Below are positions 12,065 to 23,700 of a stretch of 64,000 bases of DNA, piece by piece. Source of the DNA: Saksenaea vasiformis B4078 (lineage: Eukaryota > Mucoromycota > Mucoromycetes > Mucorales > Saksenaeaceae); the NCBI GenBank assembly GCA_000697055.1, contig JNDT01001556.1, positions 1 through 64,000 on the forward strand, read 5' to 3'. Position 1 is the first letter of the stretch. Every line of letters starts with the position of its first letter. Position numbers and translations under genes: made by a program. Under the pieces are notes generated by a model that saw only the letters and a list, made by a program, of their open reading frames with translations, did no database searches and had not been told where the DNA came from.

Positions 12065-14422
12065 ATGCGTTCTGCTCTTGCCATTCCTGCAAGAGGAAGC
12101 AAATCCACCACTGTTTGCGTGTTTAATCAGCAACTGCAACAGAAATTTTGGTTGGCATTATTTAAAAAAGCATTCAGTACAAACACACCCATCTGTGCAG
12201 GGCGCACATCACAGCGCTTGCGGAAAACACCTGTTTGTCGCCAACAGGGATTTTCTTCCTTCCGATGGCTTTCGGTAGCCGAAGAATATCGTGCGGGAAC
12301 GACTCCACAGCAGCGAGGGTTTAAGACGCGCACACGGCCGGCGTTGTCCATCCATGCTACAGAGACTGCTCACATGTGCAGAGAAGCCGATGACAGCACG
12401 CGTCGAATGGCGAGAACACTGGAAGATGACCAACCAGGAACAGCACAGAAGGCCCGCCACCATCCCAGACATCTCGGCAAGGGCTGCAATCTAGACGAAC
12501 TGTTCGACTATCTGTCGTCTCATAGTTCAGAACTGGGCCCTGAACGAGTGTTCAAGTCACTCAGGACGGCCTTGTACCACGCAGGTGGTTATAACGCAGA
12601 TGCAGCATGGAAGATATTCGATGAAATGAAGAAAAGTGAGGTGGTGCATCTAATGCGTTCCAATCATTATGCACATTTACTCCAAATGATGAAGTTCGGC
12701 TATGATTCACGAACAGTCCCGCGAATGCTAACAGTGCTGGAACACATGAAGCATGCGCAGAAACAGAAGCAGTTGGTTATTACACGCCATTTTTTCTCAC
12801 AGATTTTGTACGCCATGGCAAGACACGGTGACGTGAAAGGAGCCTGTTTACTGATACAAGAGATGAAACGCGATCGAATCAAGCCTGACGCGAATAACTA
12901 CACATCACTTGCTGTTGCTGCCAAAAACTGTAAACGCCGCGACGTAGCTGACATGGCGACCAGGCTGATGGTTACGGCGATGAAAAAAGATGGCGTCATA
13001 CTCTCGCAGGAAGCATGTGTGATTATGGTCAGTGTACTCTCAAAGTCTGAGGACATGGATAAGGCCATCCGTTTTCTGGAAGCTATGAGAGATTGCGAAA
13101 AGTCGAATGATACCCCCGTAGAGTTGGACCAAGTCGAAAAAACACCAACGATGACGGACGCAATACATAACGAATTCATGTATACGACCTTAATATCTTC
13201 AATGGCGCGGAAAGGCGAAGCAGAAAACGCCAAACGCTTGTTTGACGATATGCGGAAACGTGGTCATCGGCCTACGATTGCGACATACACAGCTTTAATG
13301 GAAGCCTATGGAAAAGCAGGCGACTTTCGATCAGCCATGAAGTTACTTATCTCGCATTCTGTCAAGCAGAACAATCGGCGACCGCACCAATCCATGGCGA
13401 CGTCTATCTTGGCTAATGCAATAGGACACGATAAATTGGATTTTGCAGAAAGAATCGTCAGCAAGTGGATCGACGACTTTGATATGAAAGAAAAAGACAT
13501 GGATTCTCGATTTCGCACGGTGTTGGCATGGCTCAGAGTTAAGCAGGATGTAGACAAGGGACGAGCCTACCTAGACAAGCTGTTTAAGGAAGATGAGGGG
13601 TATGTCAATCAAATCATGATCAATCACTTGGTGAGCGGATACGGCGAATTGCACAAACGAGATCAAGTGTATGAAAGTTTCAAGCTTCACCAGTCAATGA
13701 TCAATGAGAATCCGAGCATGTACTCGCACCACCAATTTGTTGACGCTTTGTTCAAATGTCGAGAAGTCCCAGGTGCTTTGATGGCATTCATACACATGCG
13801 CCAGCGTGGTACACCCGATGATGTGACGATGGCTATGATCATTCGTGGTCTGGTGATGAATGGTGAGAATGAAGCGGCGTGGGATGTATTTCATGCCTTG
13901 AAAGCTGGAGGAGTGGAACCGAATCTCCATGCGTACACTAGCATGCTCAAAACGTTTGCGAAAAAGAACAAGAACCTGACATCGGCCATTCCACGCGACT
14001 TACTTGACGTTGCTGGGATTCCCAAAGCTCCCTTGAATCCTCATGCACCCAAAGCAGTTCAAGCATACAAGCTATTCCGAAGCATGACAGGTTTCCATCA
14101 ACCTAATGTTTACACTTATACTACGCTAATCTCCTGCTTTGGAAAAAGCAATATTGGAAGAGCAGTCGATATTTTCCGGCAAATGTGCGCAGACGGCGTT
14201 GCACCGACTGTCGAAACATACTCTGCATTATTACAAAGCTGTGCCATTTTCAGAAACGCACACATGGCGCTACTTGTCTTCCAGCACATGCGAGAACGAC
14301 AAGTGACACCTAATGCGACGGTCTGGCGATATTTGCTTCGAGCTCTTGTGCGTTCTCGTGTCAGCAAGGAGTACATAAATAAGGTGAAGGAAGCTGCTGC
14401 AGGAAGCGAGTCCCGCACATAA
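12065..14422 (+). CDS. Pentatricopeptide repeat (PPR) protein, probably mitochondrial
   Basis: RNA-binding helical-repeat protein of 785 aa, expected to act in organellar RNA processing or translation. The first 72 residues contain many Arg, Lys, Ser and Ala and no acidic residue, a strong mitochondrial targeting pattern. From about residue 140 onward PPR motifs follow, for example TYTTLISCFGKSNIGRAVDI, DIFRQMCADGVAPTVETYSA and LLVFQHMRERQVTPNATVW near the C-terminus, and VYTT/YTALMEAYGKAGDFRSA in the middle. The gene has no intron, unlike nearly all its neighbours. It could be the counterpart of a yeast or fission-yeast mitochondrial PPR factor, but repeats of this kind do not identify an orthologue by eye. 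ATG 12065 is the first start in the frame. Confidence 0.88.
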   Translation: MRSALAIPARGSKSTTVCVFNQQLQQKFWLALFKKAFSTNTPICAGRTSQRLRKTPVCRQQGFSSFRWLSVAEEYRAGTTPQQRGFKTRTRPALSIHATETAHMCREADDSTRRMARTLEDDQPGTAQKARHHPRHLGKGCNLDELFDYLSSHSSELGPERVFKSLRTALYHAGGYNADAAWKIFDEMKKSEVVHLMRSNHYAHLLQMMKFGYDSRTVPRMLTVLEHMKHAQKQKQLVITRHFFSQILYAMARHGDVKGACLLIQEMKRDRIKPDANNYTSLAVAAKNCKRRDVADMATRLMVTAMKKDGVILSQEACVIMVSVLSKSEDMDKAIRFLEAMRDCEKSNDTPVELDQVEKTPTMTDAIHNEFMYTTLISSMARKGEAENAKRLFDDMRKRGHRPTIATYTALMEAYGKAGDFRSAMKLLISHSVKQNNRRPHQSMATSILANAIGHDKLDFAERIVSKWIDDFDMKEKDMDSRFRTVLAWLRVKQDVDKGRAYLDKLFKEDEGYVNQIMINHLVSGYGELHKRDQVYESFKLHQSMINENPSMYSHHQFVDALFKCREVPGALMAFIHMRQRGTPDDVTMAMIIRGLVMNGENEAAWDVFHALKAGGVEPNLHAYTSMLKTFAKKNKNLTSAIPRDLLDVAGIPKAPLNPHAPKAVQAYKLFRSMTGFHQPNVYTYTTLISCFGKSNIGRAVDIFRQMCADGVAPTVETYSALLQSCAIFRNAHMALLVFQHMRERQVTPNATVWRYLLRALVRSRVSKEYINKVKEAAAGSESRT

Positions 14423-14551
14423 ACTCAAGCCTAGAGCCCCCTCATTCATTTGCATTTTTTCCATGCCAACGCTGTCCTTTCCATTGTATCATAGAGAAAA
14501 AATGGTATCTTTGTACTTGTGTAAAATAAAAACAACCTTAAAGAAACGTTT

Positions 14552-16937
14552 ATGTCTGCTAAAGATCCTGTAGTGGATGTCATCACTGCATCAGGGTCAG
14601 TTGGAAATGAAGAACGAGACGAACTTGACGCCCGGAAAAATACATCAGGACTTACAATGATTATATTCGATGTATCTTCCATTACTTAAACACTCTATTT
14701 ACACTTGAAATCAGGATGCTCATTAATTTCTGTTTGCAATGCTGAGAGTGTCATTTGTGGGCTAGTATCAGTATACGACCGCACTCCTTCCTTGTCTCTT
14801 TACTGAAAATGCAATTTCACTCTTCTTTTTTAGCAGTGCAGGCACATCAGGAACCTACAATTTATCCGCCAGTGAACTCCGCCAGGTAAGTGACCAAAGT
14901 CTGCAGTTGTTGAGGAGATCTAAGACAGGACATCGCTAAGCAACAATCTGACATGATGGATATATACATCATAAATCAGTGCCCACTCTGCCATAGCGAA
15001 CAATTCACGGCAGCGAAATCTGTACGAAGGCATTTACTCCGCCACCATGGCATACAATGTGCACTATCGAGCAATGAACGACGAAAAAATACTGCTGAGA
15101 TCACGTTTGTGCAAACACGTGGAAGGAACAGTATCGATCGCTTTGGCTGTTGCTGTTGTAGCCAACATTTTATTGAAGTATCCTCATTACGTGAGCATGT
15201 TGAGAACACGCATATTACCGTATCAACTGTAAGTTGCACATGTACCGTTATTATGCTTTTGAATAGTCAGACTTACTTCACGGCAATCGTGTCCACTTAG
15301 TTTGATAGTATAAACGGCAATTACTCCCTGAGGACTAGAAAATACAAAGTGACCGATGTGAACGAAAACAACATACCCATTGATGAAGATTTTAAGGTGA
15401 CGAAAAAGAAACGTGGCAAAGGACAATTTTTTTTATTTAATTACTAGTGGAATGTCGGCCACGTCAAGGTTTCAGATACGTTGTATCAGTTCCGTGAGCA
15501 GACTATAAAAAAGAATAATAATTATCACCATTTGTCCGATATTGAACTGATGTATCCGAAAAAAAAAGGAAATGCAGAATACGTTAATTAATCCCACCAT
15601 CTTTTAGGGCATTGGATCATATATTTATTTTTTCGAGAGAGCAGAAGGGAGCATGCATCAGATGTTTCGGTCTGGAAGAGTACAATCAGATAAAGAATGA
15701 CATCGTTTATTTTCAATGTTCACCTACTGTCCTGGATAATACGTTTGTTACCAGCTGGTGCAATAAAATCGCAAAGGTATGTTACTCGTATCATTTTTGT
15801 GTTCTTCTTGACAATTTCGTTTATGTGTTGTGAAATTAGACAAATGCTTCATCATGGCACGAAATCAAGCGTGCAACAATTCCGATGTTAGCTGAAGCAG
15901 CAGTGTCGACAAACGATGACGACCTCCTTGCTGCCGAAATAATCCACAACTTGTAAGACATCGAACGAGGACAATGACTGGAAATGATCTCTTTTTCTAA
16001 AAAAAAAAAAAATTATGAAGATCCGGTCGCCTTTTGGATGGCTGCAGTGGTAAACGTATGTTAGAGGATAGCTTCATCCACAAGTACCTTGATGCTATCC
16101 TGGAAACAATTTTCGGCTCTGAGAAGCGACTCAAGCATGATTGGTATTACATGACAATACTTTTGCAATCGGGCTATTTATTGATCATATTATTTTGTTC
16201 TGTTTCTGATTAGGGCGAACGGATCGCTATTAGGAACCAAGCGAAAGCGGGAGGAATGTGAGAGTGATGATGAAGAAACCGATTACGAAGAGGAGAACGG
16301 CGGCGACGATGATTGTAGCAACAGTCAGAACATTCTGTATAAACCAGATTGGATGGTGTATACTAAACCATGGGAAACCAAGGCACCTTTGGGAGTCATG
16401 GAATTAAAGGTGGTCCATAAAAGGAACCCCAGCTACATGACAGATCTCGTCAAGATAGCGAAAGAAATGAAACTAGTTTTGAACGAGCTTGTATGTCAAG
16501 GTGTGGAGTGTCCGGTAGTATGTGGCATCTTGGTTGAAGGTAAACAAAAATAGTTTATGCAAATTTCAGATGGATACTGATGACTTTAATACAGAATCTG
16601 AGTGTCAAACTTTTGCTATGGACTTGAAATATGACGGTATATATCGGATGGCAGCTTTATCGAATTTCAGGTTGTGCCGCTGCATCCAAGAGCTTGCACT
16701 CTTCCCCACAATGTTTGAAAATATGATGCGTTTGAAGGTAAGATGAGACCGGCCAGAAAATACAACGCCAAACACAATAATCGTCATTTTACTGCTCCAT
16801 TTCAACAGAACCTGGTTACGGAGACAGCTAAAGCAGTCGAACAATGCGACTTGAATAGGCAACTTGGAAAACAGCTGCACCGTCAGACACATTTGTGCTG
16901 GATGCGGCCCGTAACCGGAAATATTAAACGTGCTTAG
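14552..16937 (+). CDS. Orphan protein with two C2H2 fingers and a PD-(D/E)XK-like signature
   Basis: I do not recognise this family. Exons that join in frame: 14834-14885, 14929-15228, 15301-15396, 15448-15551, 15608-15776, 15840-15952, 16021-16143, 16214-16539, 16595-16737, 16809-16937. A first exon 14552-14595 (MSAKDPVVDVITASG) also fits the phase but needs a 238-bp intron, far longer than the others, so the 5' end is uncertain. With it the protein has 532 aa. Visible parts: C-x2-C-x12-H-x3-H (CPLCHSEQF...HLLRHH), a second finger CCCC...HVENTH, an acidic linker, then PDWMVYTKP and PLGVMELKVVHK. The P-D followed by E-L-K 15-16 residues later resembles the active-site pattern of PD-(D/E)XK nucleases. 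A Cys-rich end follows (CPVVCGILVE, MDLKYDGIYRM). All splice joins are clean, which argues for a functional gene. Function is unknown. Confidence 0.7.
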
Positions 16938-17555
16938 ATTATATGCCTTCACTACATCAATGATGAACTTAAACTGTCTTCTTTTGTCCCTTCGATATAT
17001 ATGTGTATAGTGCTATAGGTACCTTTTATTTCCTTCAATTTATATGTGTATGGTATCATAGGTAACCTTTAGACTTCCCAAACAACTGATACATTCGCTT
17101 CCATTAATTTCCACTGTGGATTTCGGTTTGTTTAGTGATAGCTTGACAGACAGGAAATCCTTTGAGACTCTTTCTTTATTTGGATGTAAAGTAAAGATGA
17201 TCGTATATGTTTATGCGTCTGTCCTTATTACTGTTCTATTTATTCGGAGATTGTAATCTTGACCCTGGTCAGTAGATTTGTGTTCCTGAGATGGTCTTGA
17301 CTTTAGATATAATGCCGATCTTTAGATGTAGATCTATGTCCTCATATGTGACCTATACGACATCCACGAGCATTATTTCTTGATCGTTCATTGTTTGCCG
17401 AACAAAGTCGGAGGCCATGATAACAAAGCAAACGTCATCGTACAGATTTTACCACCCTGAATGTCTAATTGTTACCGAATGAGCACTGACATATGTAGCA
17501 TGTGGTCTCTTCATTTCAAGCTGTTGCTTGGGAAAGTCCTCCTCTTACGGCGGAG
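16938..17555. other. Intergenic spacer before the hAT element
   Basis: A/T-rich spacer after the orphan gene. A short imperfect repeat (ATATGTGTATAGTGCTATAGGTA at about 17000 and a similar copy at about 17042) is present. No gene is supported. The last eight bases, CGGCGGAG at 17548-17555, are the left target-site copy of the adjacent hAT element. Confidence 0.4.
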
Positions 17556-20551
17556 TAGGGGTCGGCAAAATATTCGTATATTCGTATTCGTTCGTCTAAA
17601 GAATGAATACGAATAAGTATTTTAGTTCGACGAATGAATACGAATATGAAATTCATATTCGAATAGTTATTCAAATATTCGTAGCTTCATTCGAATAACA
17701 ACGAATATTTGAAAGTTAGTCCGGAGGACTAACCGAACCTGAACCCATTGAGGTCCCCACCCTCCCTCCCTTTGGTCCTCCTCGCTTGATGATCACAGAG
17801 CAGTAGATGTTTAGAGATATAGCTTATAGAGAAAAAATTTTCTTAGAAAATTTTATTGGATCTGTTTCACACTTCGCTAAATAAAAGGCTGAGAGATGAT
17901 CACAGCACTCAATGGGTTCAGGTTCGGAGTCCGATGGACTCACTCAATTGTCCAAGATTTGTCGCTGGACAATCTATACTCATTCGTCTTAATCGTCTGT
18001 CATTGGAATTGCAGATGAACACATTTCACTCTTTCCTTTTTTATTTAAAAATATATATTTTTTTTAGTAGTTAGAAACTTAAAACCGGAAAGTTAAAGTA
18101 GAAGACAAGTTTGCACAGCATTGCATAAGAATGTAACAGTAATGTATTACTAGAAGTTTGCGTTTGTAATTGCCGGTCTTATAATTATTAATTGCGCAAA
18201 GTAGACAATTGACAATCACCGAATCTTTTTGGCGTAGCGCGTTTCATTAATACAATGTACTAGAAATTACCATTAGTCAAGTGTAACTGAGTCAAAGGTT
18301 CCAATGCATAAAAAGTGTCAGATTCGGGGCAGTCATGTCAAAATCTGATGATTGAAGTCCAAAGAAAAAGAAAGGCATACTCAATTAACTTAGAATCAGT
18401 AGTATTTATGAGTGCAGACAACGTATGCATAATTGAATTACTCGCAGCACAGAGAAGATGACAGTAAAAAGATGGCAGTAGAAAAGACAAGATGGCGAAA
18501 ATGGAAACCGGTCAAAAAAAAGAAATGAAGAAAAAAAGGAAAGGACAAAAGCAAGACGCGCTGCATCACCAAAAATTCTTTTATTCAGGCATACCGTTTG
18601 TAATTGCATTGTAAGCTCACTTCAATAAACTCCATCTATTCGTATTAATATGCTGCTGAAGCCATATATACAGACATCTTTGCAATCGCAAAAAAAGAAA
18701 TTATTGTTGTTTGAATCGAGATGAATCAGTTAACTGTCGCGGCAAGTCTGATTCAAATAAAGTCATAATCTCTTTGACTTGATTCACTTAACTGCAGTCA
18801 TGTTCAGACGCGTCAAATTGCGAGATCTTCATAAGGTGCAAAAAAGAAACTTAATGTGATATAAGATAAAGCCGGCAAGAAGGACGTGATGACATAAAAC
18901 GGTTCAAAAAATTCGCGCAAAAAAAAAAGAGGAGGGCCGCGTGCTATTATGAATGATTAAGATTATCTCTGGAATTGCTGAGACCATGTAGCTGATACAG
19001 CCAGATTATCAGCAACCATTTGAGATGTCCTGCTGTAATGTAACCGCCTTTAAAGGCGAATGCCAAGTATGGCGATATCATAGATGATAACAATGAGGCG
19101 GATCTTCAATTAACGGATCAAGTGTTACACGATCCGCTGTTACTGATGGCCATGGACAGATTTGGGTATTAAGCAAAGATGACTTGATACTCAGTTTGAA
19201 GACATGAGTCGTTTGATCAAAGATAGTTCATGTTTTTAGAAATAAAGCTGGATTATCATGACGGCAGATTAGGATTATCAGGACGTTAGATTGAGATAAT
19301 CACAAAAGCGAATTCTCTCCAAGCAGTATAAATAAAGGATCGTAAAGCATGCCAAAATGTCTTATTCTTTACTCGAAACTATTACTATGTCCAACGTACC
19401 TGAATCTTCTACCTCTGCTTAAAAGCGTCGTGCCGAATTTGATGTACTTGAAGATGCTAGCGTAAGTAAACATTTTATATCGTAGAACACGCGTAAAACT
19501 TAATAATTAACGTCGTTAATGCATTAGAATGAGAGCATGGAATTTTCGGTTAGCTCTACGTTACCTGTGTCGCGGTCGTTGTCCTGTCCAATGCAACGGA
19601 GCTGGCACAGCAGAAGTTACAGAAATACTACTCCAAGACGGGAAAGGCGGTGTACGCAATGACGACGGCACTGGATCCCCGTGCCAAATTCCAGTGGTGG
19701 AAAGACCAGGGTTGGGAGGAACATTACATGGCAGAATCAGTACAACAAGTAACCGAGGCTTGGAACGCCGATTTTTGCCGCACGCGTCACACTCAGGCCA
19801 CGCGTATTCCGGGCTTCAGTCTGTTCCAACACAGGCAGCGGCAGGACGAGTTGACAGAATACGTTGCCGAACCGATTGTAGACGAGACGATTAGCGTTCT
19901 TGAATACTGGGCCAACCGCAGTCGCTAGTGGCCCCAATTGGCGGAAATGGCTCGCAGGTATTTGGCGATTCCCGCCTCATCCGCACCTTCAGAACGTTGC
20001 TTTTCGCATGCGAAGTTTTTTGTGCCGTTTTCGCGTAACTGTTTGAAACCCGAAACAGTTAAGTATAGTGTGTTAGTAGATGCTTGGTCCAAACTTTTGG
20101 ATATATAGAATAAAAGTGTTTACTGTCTCAATTGGACCTTTCTCTTGGATTATGTTTCTGAATTAGTTCCTTTTTTTTTTTTTACTGCTCCAATAGTTTA
20201 ACGGATACTTAGTTAATTACAGCATTTGCAAACGACGTAACGTTCCTTTACTCAACCTCACGCTTAACTGACGCCTCATTAATTACAACATTAGTGAAGG
20301 ACATACCTTTTTTCTTTTCTTCTCTTTTTACTTAATTGACATCGTGTTAATTACAACATTAACGAATGACATGCAAATAATAAAAATGGCACTACTCGAA
20401 TAATCGAACGAATTCGAATATTCATTTCTATTTAACGAACGAATACGAATAGTCGTTCTTATTTGACGAATGAATACGAATATTTATTTCTATATGACGA
20501 ACGAATACGAATATCTATATATTCGTTCGTATTCGTTCGTGCCGACCCCTA
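17556..20551 (+). mobile_element. Decayed hAT-superfamily DNA transposon
   Basis: 2996-bp element. The left end is TAGGGGTCGGC and the right end GCCGACCCCTA, a perfect 11-bp inverted repeat of the usual hAT type. It is flanked by CGGCGGAG (17548-17555) and GGGCGGAG (20552-20559), an 8-bp target duplication with one mismatch. Beside each terminus lies about 150 bp of repeated ATTCGTATTCG/CGAATACGAAT words (17568-17712 and 20396-20540). The only transposase remains are the C-terminal dimerisation region at about 19600-20108. The interior from 17713 to 19500 has no coding capacity I can see, so the element is internally decayed and cannot move itself. Confidence 0.88.
19596..20108 (+). pseudogene. 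hAT transposase C-terminal fragment
   Basis: The frame reads QKLQKYYSKTGKAVYAMTTA, ALDPRAKFQWWKDQGW, EYWANRSR, then an in-frame TAG at 19926-19928, then WPQLAEMARRYLAIPASSAP and SERCFSHAKFFV, ending at TAG 20106-20108. ALDPR...F and SAPSERCFS are the hallmark segments of the hAT dimerisation domain. The N-terminal DDE part is absent. The internal stop and missing catalytic part make this a relic. Confidence 0.85.
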
Positions 20552-20740
20552 GGGCGGAGTTTGGGTTCCCTTAGAGCTTGCTGGTCCTCTTAGGGCGGAG
20601 TTTGGGTTCCCTTAGAGCTTGCTGGTCCTCTTAGGGCGGAGTTTGGGTTCCCTTAGAGCTCGCTGGTCCTCTTAGGGCGGAGTTTGGGTTCCCTTAGAGC
20701 TCGCTGGTCCTCTTAGGGCGGAGTTTGGGTCCCCTTATGA
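20551..20740. repeat. 41-bp tandem repeat array
   Basis: About 4.6 direct copies of a 41-bp unit beginning AGGGCGGAGTTTGGGTTCCC and ending TTGCTGGTCCTCTT, starting at 20551, 20592, 20633, 20674 and 20715. Copies differ by single bases (CTTGC/CTCGC). The hAT element lies at the left edge, and the sequence left of that element (TCCTCCTCTTACGGCGGAG) matches the end of one more unit, so the transposon landed inside the array. Non-coding. Confidence 0.9.
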
Positions 20741-23700
20741 TTTACATATTGTTGTATGGGTGTTGTGTCGTGACTGGAACTGATAAGTACAGTGAGACTG
20801 AAGGGTGTCGTTTATTTCGGTAGAAAAGTAGACCAGGAACTAATTACTAGCTATGGCTGTATTTATATGATCGGAGATCATGTCTATTATATTGACACAG
20901 CGATAGATTATATCTCAGACACGACAATGGGTAAGTTAATTGGGACAGTAGACAGATAGAATCCTTTGAGACTGTTGGATGTGGCGGATGTCCAGAAGTT
21001 TTGTAGATATGAGATTGTTTTCCGAATCAAAAGATGACGAATAAATATACAACGTTTGAGCGGCCGCCGATGTTCGAAGAAATATGATCGATTGAAATGA
21101 TCGCCGCTGTACAATAGCATAAACGCTTCTAAAGAGGACGCACTCATTTTATTTAGAAGGGGTCGTTTGAAAGAGATGACGTGTGATGTGCGAACACGCA
21201 GCATTTACTAAACTTTCGGATATTCCGATGAGACACAACCATCCTCCTGTCTTTATTTCAGTTAGATTGTCTGCCTATTTATATGATTCAGTCTTTTAGC
21301 GGAAATAAGAATTAGTGAACGTTCTTCTCGGTATTAGGTGTGGATTATAGAATGGATCAATTACTGTGATGACACAGTGCTACCTTGTTGTACTGAACTC
21401 GGTGATAAGTCTAAGTTATAGATGATAAGGTTCAGTTGGTGTTCCAGTGGAGAAGTTCACTGTATATGGAAACACGATTAATCCCCGATCTTTCCTGTTA
21501 TGGAACACAATTCTATAGGATGGGCATTACGACGGTCAACATATACCACACATATAATTTTTGGTTCCCTTAACAAACCTTTCTTTTTGATCACCTTTAC
21601 ACCATTGTAGCATGCTATTTTTTACTCTCAGTAAAGCACTCTAGCTGCTATCATTAGGCTCTCAAAATCCCATACAAATTGACATCCACTCTGACAACGG
21701 CACATGACCTCTGGTATCACCCCCAACAAGACCCCCAAACCTTATCCAAAGGCACATCTACTCAAAACCGCATACAATCGAAACTGCATACGATCCAAAG
21801 TGTCATATCCGACATAGTTACATTACTATACAGTGATTAAAACAATATGTCTGAACATGACAAAAGGTACTGAGGATGATCACTTTATTAGAACGCGATT
21901 CTAGACATGTCTTATTCCCATCTATCTGTTGCTGAGATACCAGCGGACACAGAATACATAATTAATCAGGATAAACATAATGATCTCGATCTAGTAAGGA
22001 ATCATCTAAAGATATCTCTAAACTCCTCTATCCCGCTATTACCCGCAAGCACTATGAATTATTTAAACAGTACAAAGATCATTTTAATAAAACAATCCTT
22101 TTTTTGAGTCTCGCTTACTTTCGCGTCCCTATACTTGAATTTGGATACAACACAAAGTACATACGATCCGAAGTACATACGATCCAAGATGCATATGCAT
22201 ACGATCCAAAGTGCATATGATTGAACCAATTACCTGCCATCACTATCTATCAGAGCCATGATAGACTAGATATTCATCCACTTAACAAAGTTATTTTCTA
22301 TCGACTTATTTTGTATAAATTCCCTTTCAATTCAATGAATAGAACATTAGGTTACAAAAGCATATTCTTCTCTTGGTTATCTCAAGCCATCTCAAAAGGT
22401 CTTTTCCAAAGGTCTTTTCCAAAGGCTTTTCTTATATTTCTCAAACCGCCTTTTATTGCTTGCATCCGTTGGTTATTCTCAAGAAACCACCGTTAATCCG
22501 AATCCATTGATTCCTTTTCTTTTCTTTTCTTTTCTTTTTATTTTATTCTCTGTCTGACAAGCGACGACAATTCCGCTGTCCTCTTTTTATCTTTGACGAA
22601 ACTCTTTGCCGATTCAAGGTGACCATATCAGCGATCTTACTAACGATCATATTTTATTTTATCCAGATCTCCTTGGATATTGTCAATACCGACAACAGTT
22701 ACTCTATTCAACCTTTTCTTTTTCTTTCTTCAAGCTTTACCGCTTAACCAAGTCTTGGTGTTTGACTTAAATCTACACCTGGTGCTCACTCAACTCTGAA
22801 CTTTTCTATCAACGAACATTATTCAACCGATACCTTTACCAACAATCACCGTCATCCAGCTTACGCTACGACAACACTTGGAACAACACTACTCATATAC
22901 AGCAACTGAAAAATACAGCGTAACACCGTGTTGCTTAACGGGTTGATAGATCAATGAGCAGACCTGCAATTGGGCTGCGAAATTACATATCGTTAAGATC
23001 CGTAGCCAGATGATGCCCTTTTGACTCGTTTATGACCACTTAATCTCATCCATTTTGTGCTAATGAGGATCGTCTAATAATTGTCAATTAGCGTAGATAA
23101 AAATGATTGCACTGATTTAAGTAATGATGGAGTAGATCGAATATAAAGTTGATGTAATGCTTTGTGCTGAATTGACAACAACATTGCAGTCGTTCGAGCT
23201 GATGAATCAGCTATTTACGTGTCTTTTACAAGCCAGACAGATAAACACCACAACAAAGAACAAATTGAAGTGCTTTTCTGTGTTCTTATTTTACAAACTA
23301 CTAAGTTGACTCACTTGAGATAGTTATGTTCCATAAGTTAGTACTGAATAAACCTAAAAGAAATGATGATTTGGTTTCTCACTGTACAATTTGATTTCTC
23401 CAAAGGAGGTTCATACATCGCAAAAAAGGTGCGCTTTATAAATTTGCAAGTGTGAATTTTGCTCTCTGAGAGGTATTTCCAGTCTCTCAAATATCCCAAT
23501 TTGCATAGTGTGTGTAGCATTTAGGGACTATGATCAATAAAAACAGTATACACCGAGAACAACGAAAGTACGGCGAGTGTGATAAATGGATAGATAAAAA
23601 TAAGGACAATCAGACAAGTAAATCCTTTGACACTCTTTTTAATCGTAAAGTTCAATGAAAAAGAGATGTCCTTCTAGTACATCATTTTCTATCCTATTTA

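Noticed and set aside
20551..20740. 41-bp array as telomere-like or CRISPR array
   Set aside because: The units abut without spacers, the unit is not telomeric, and it lies inside a euchromatic contig.
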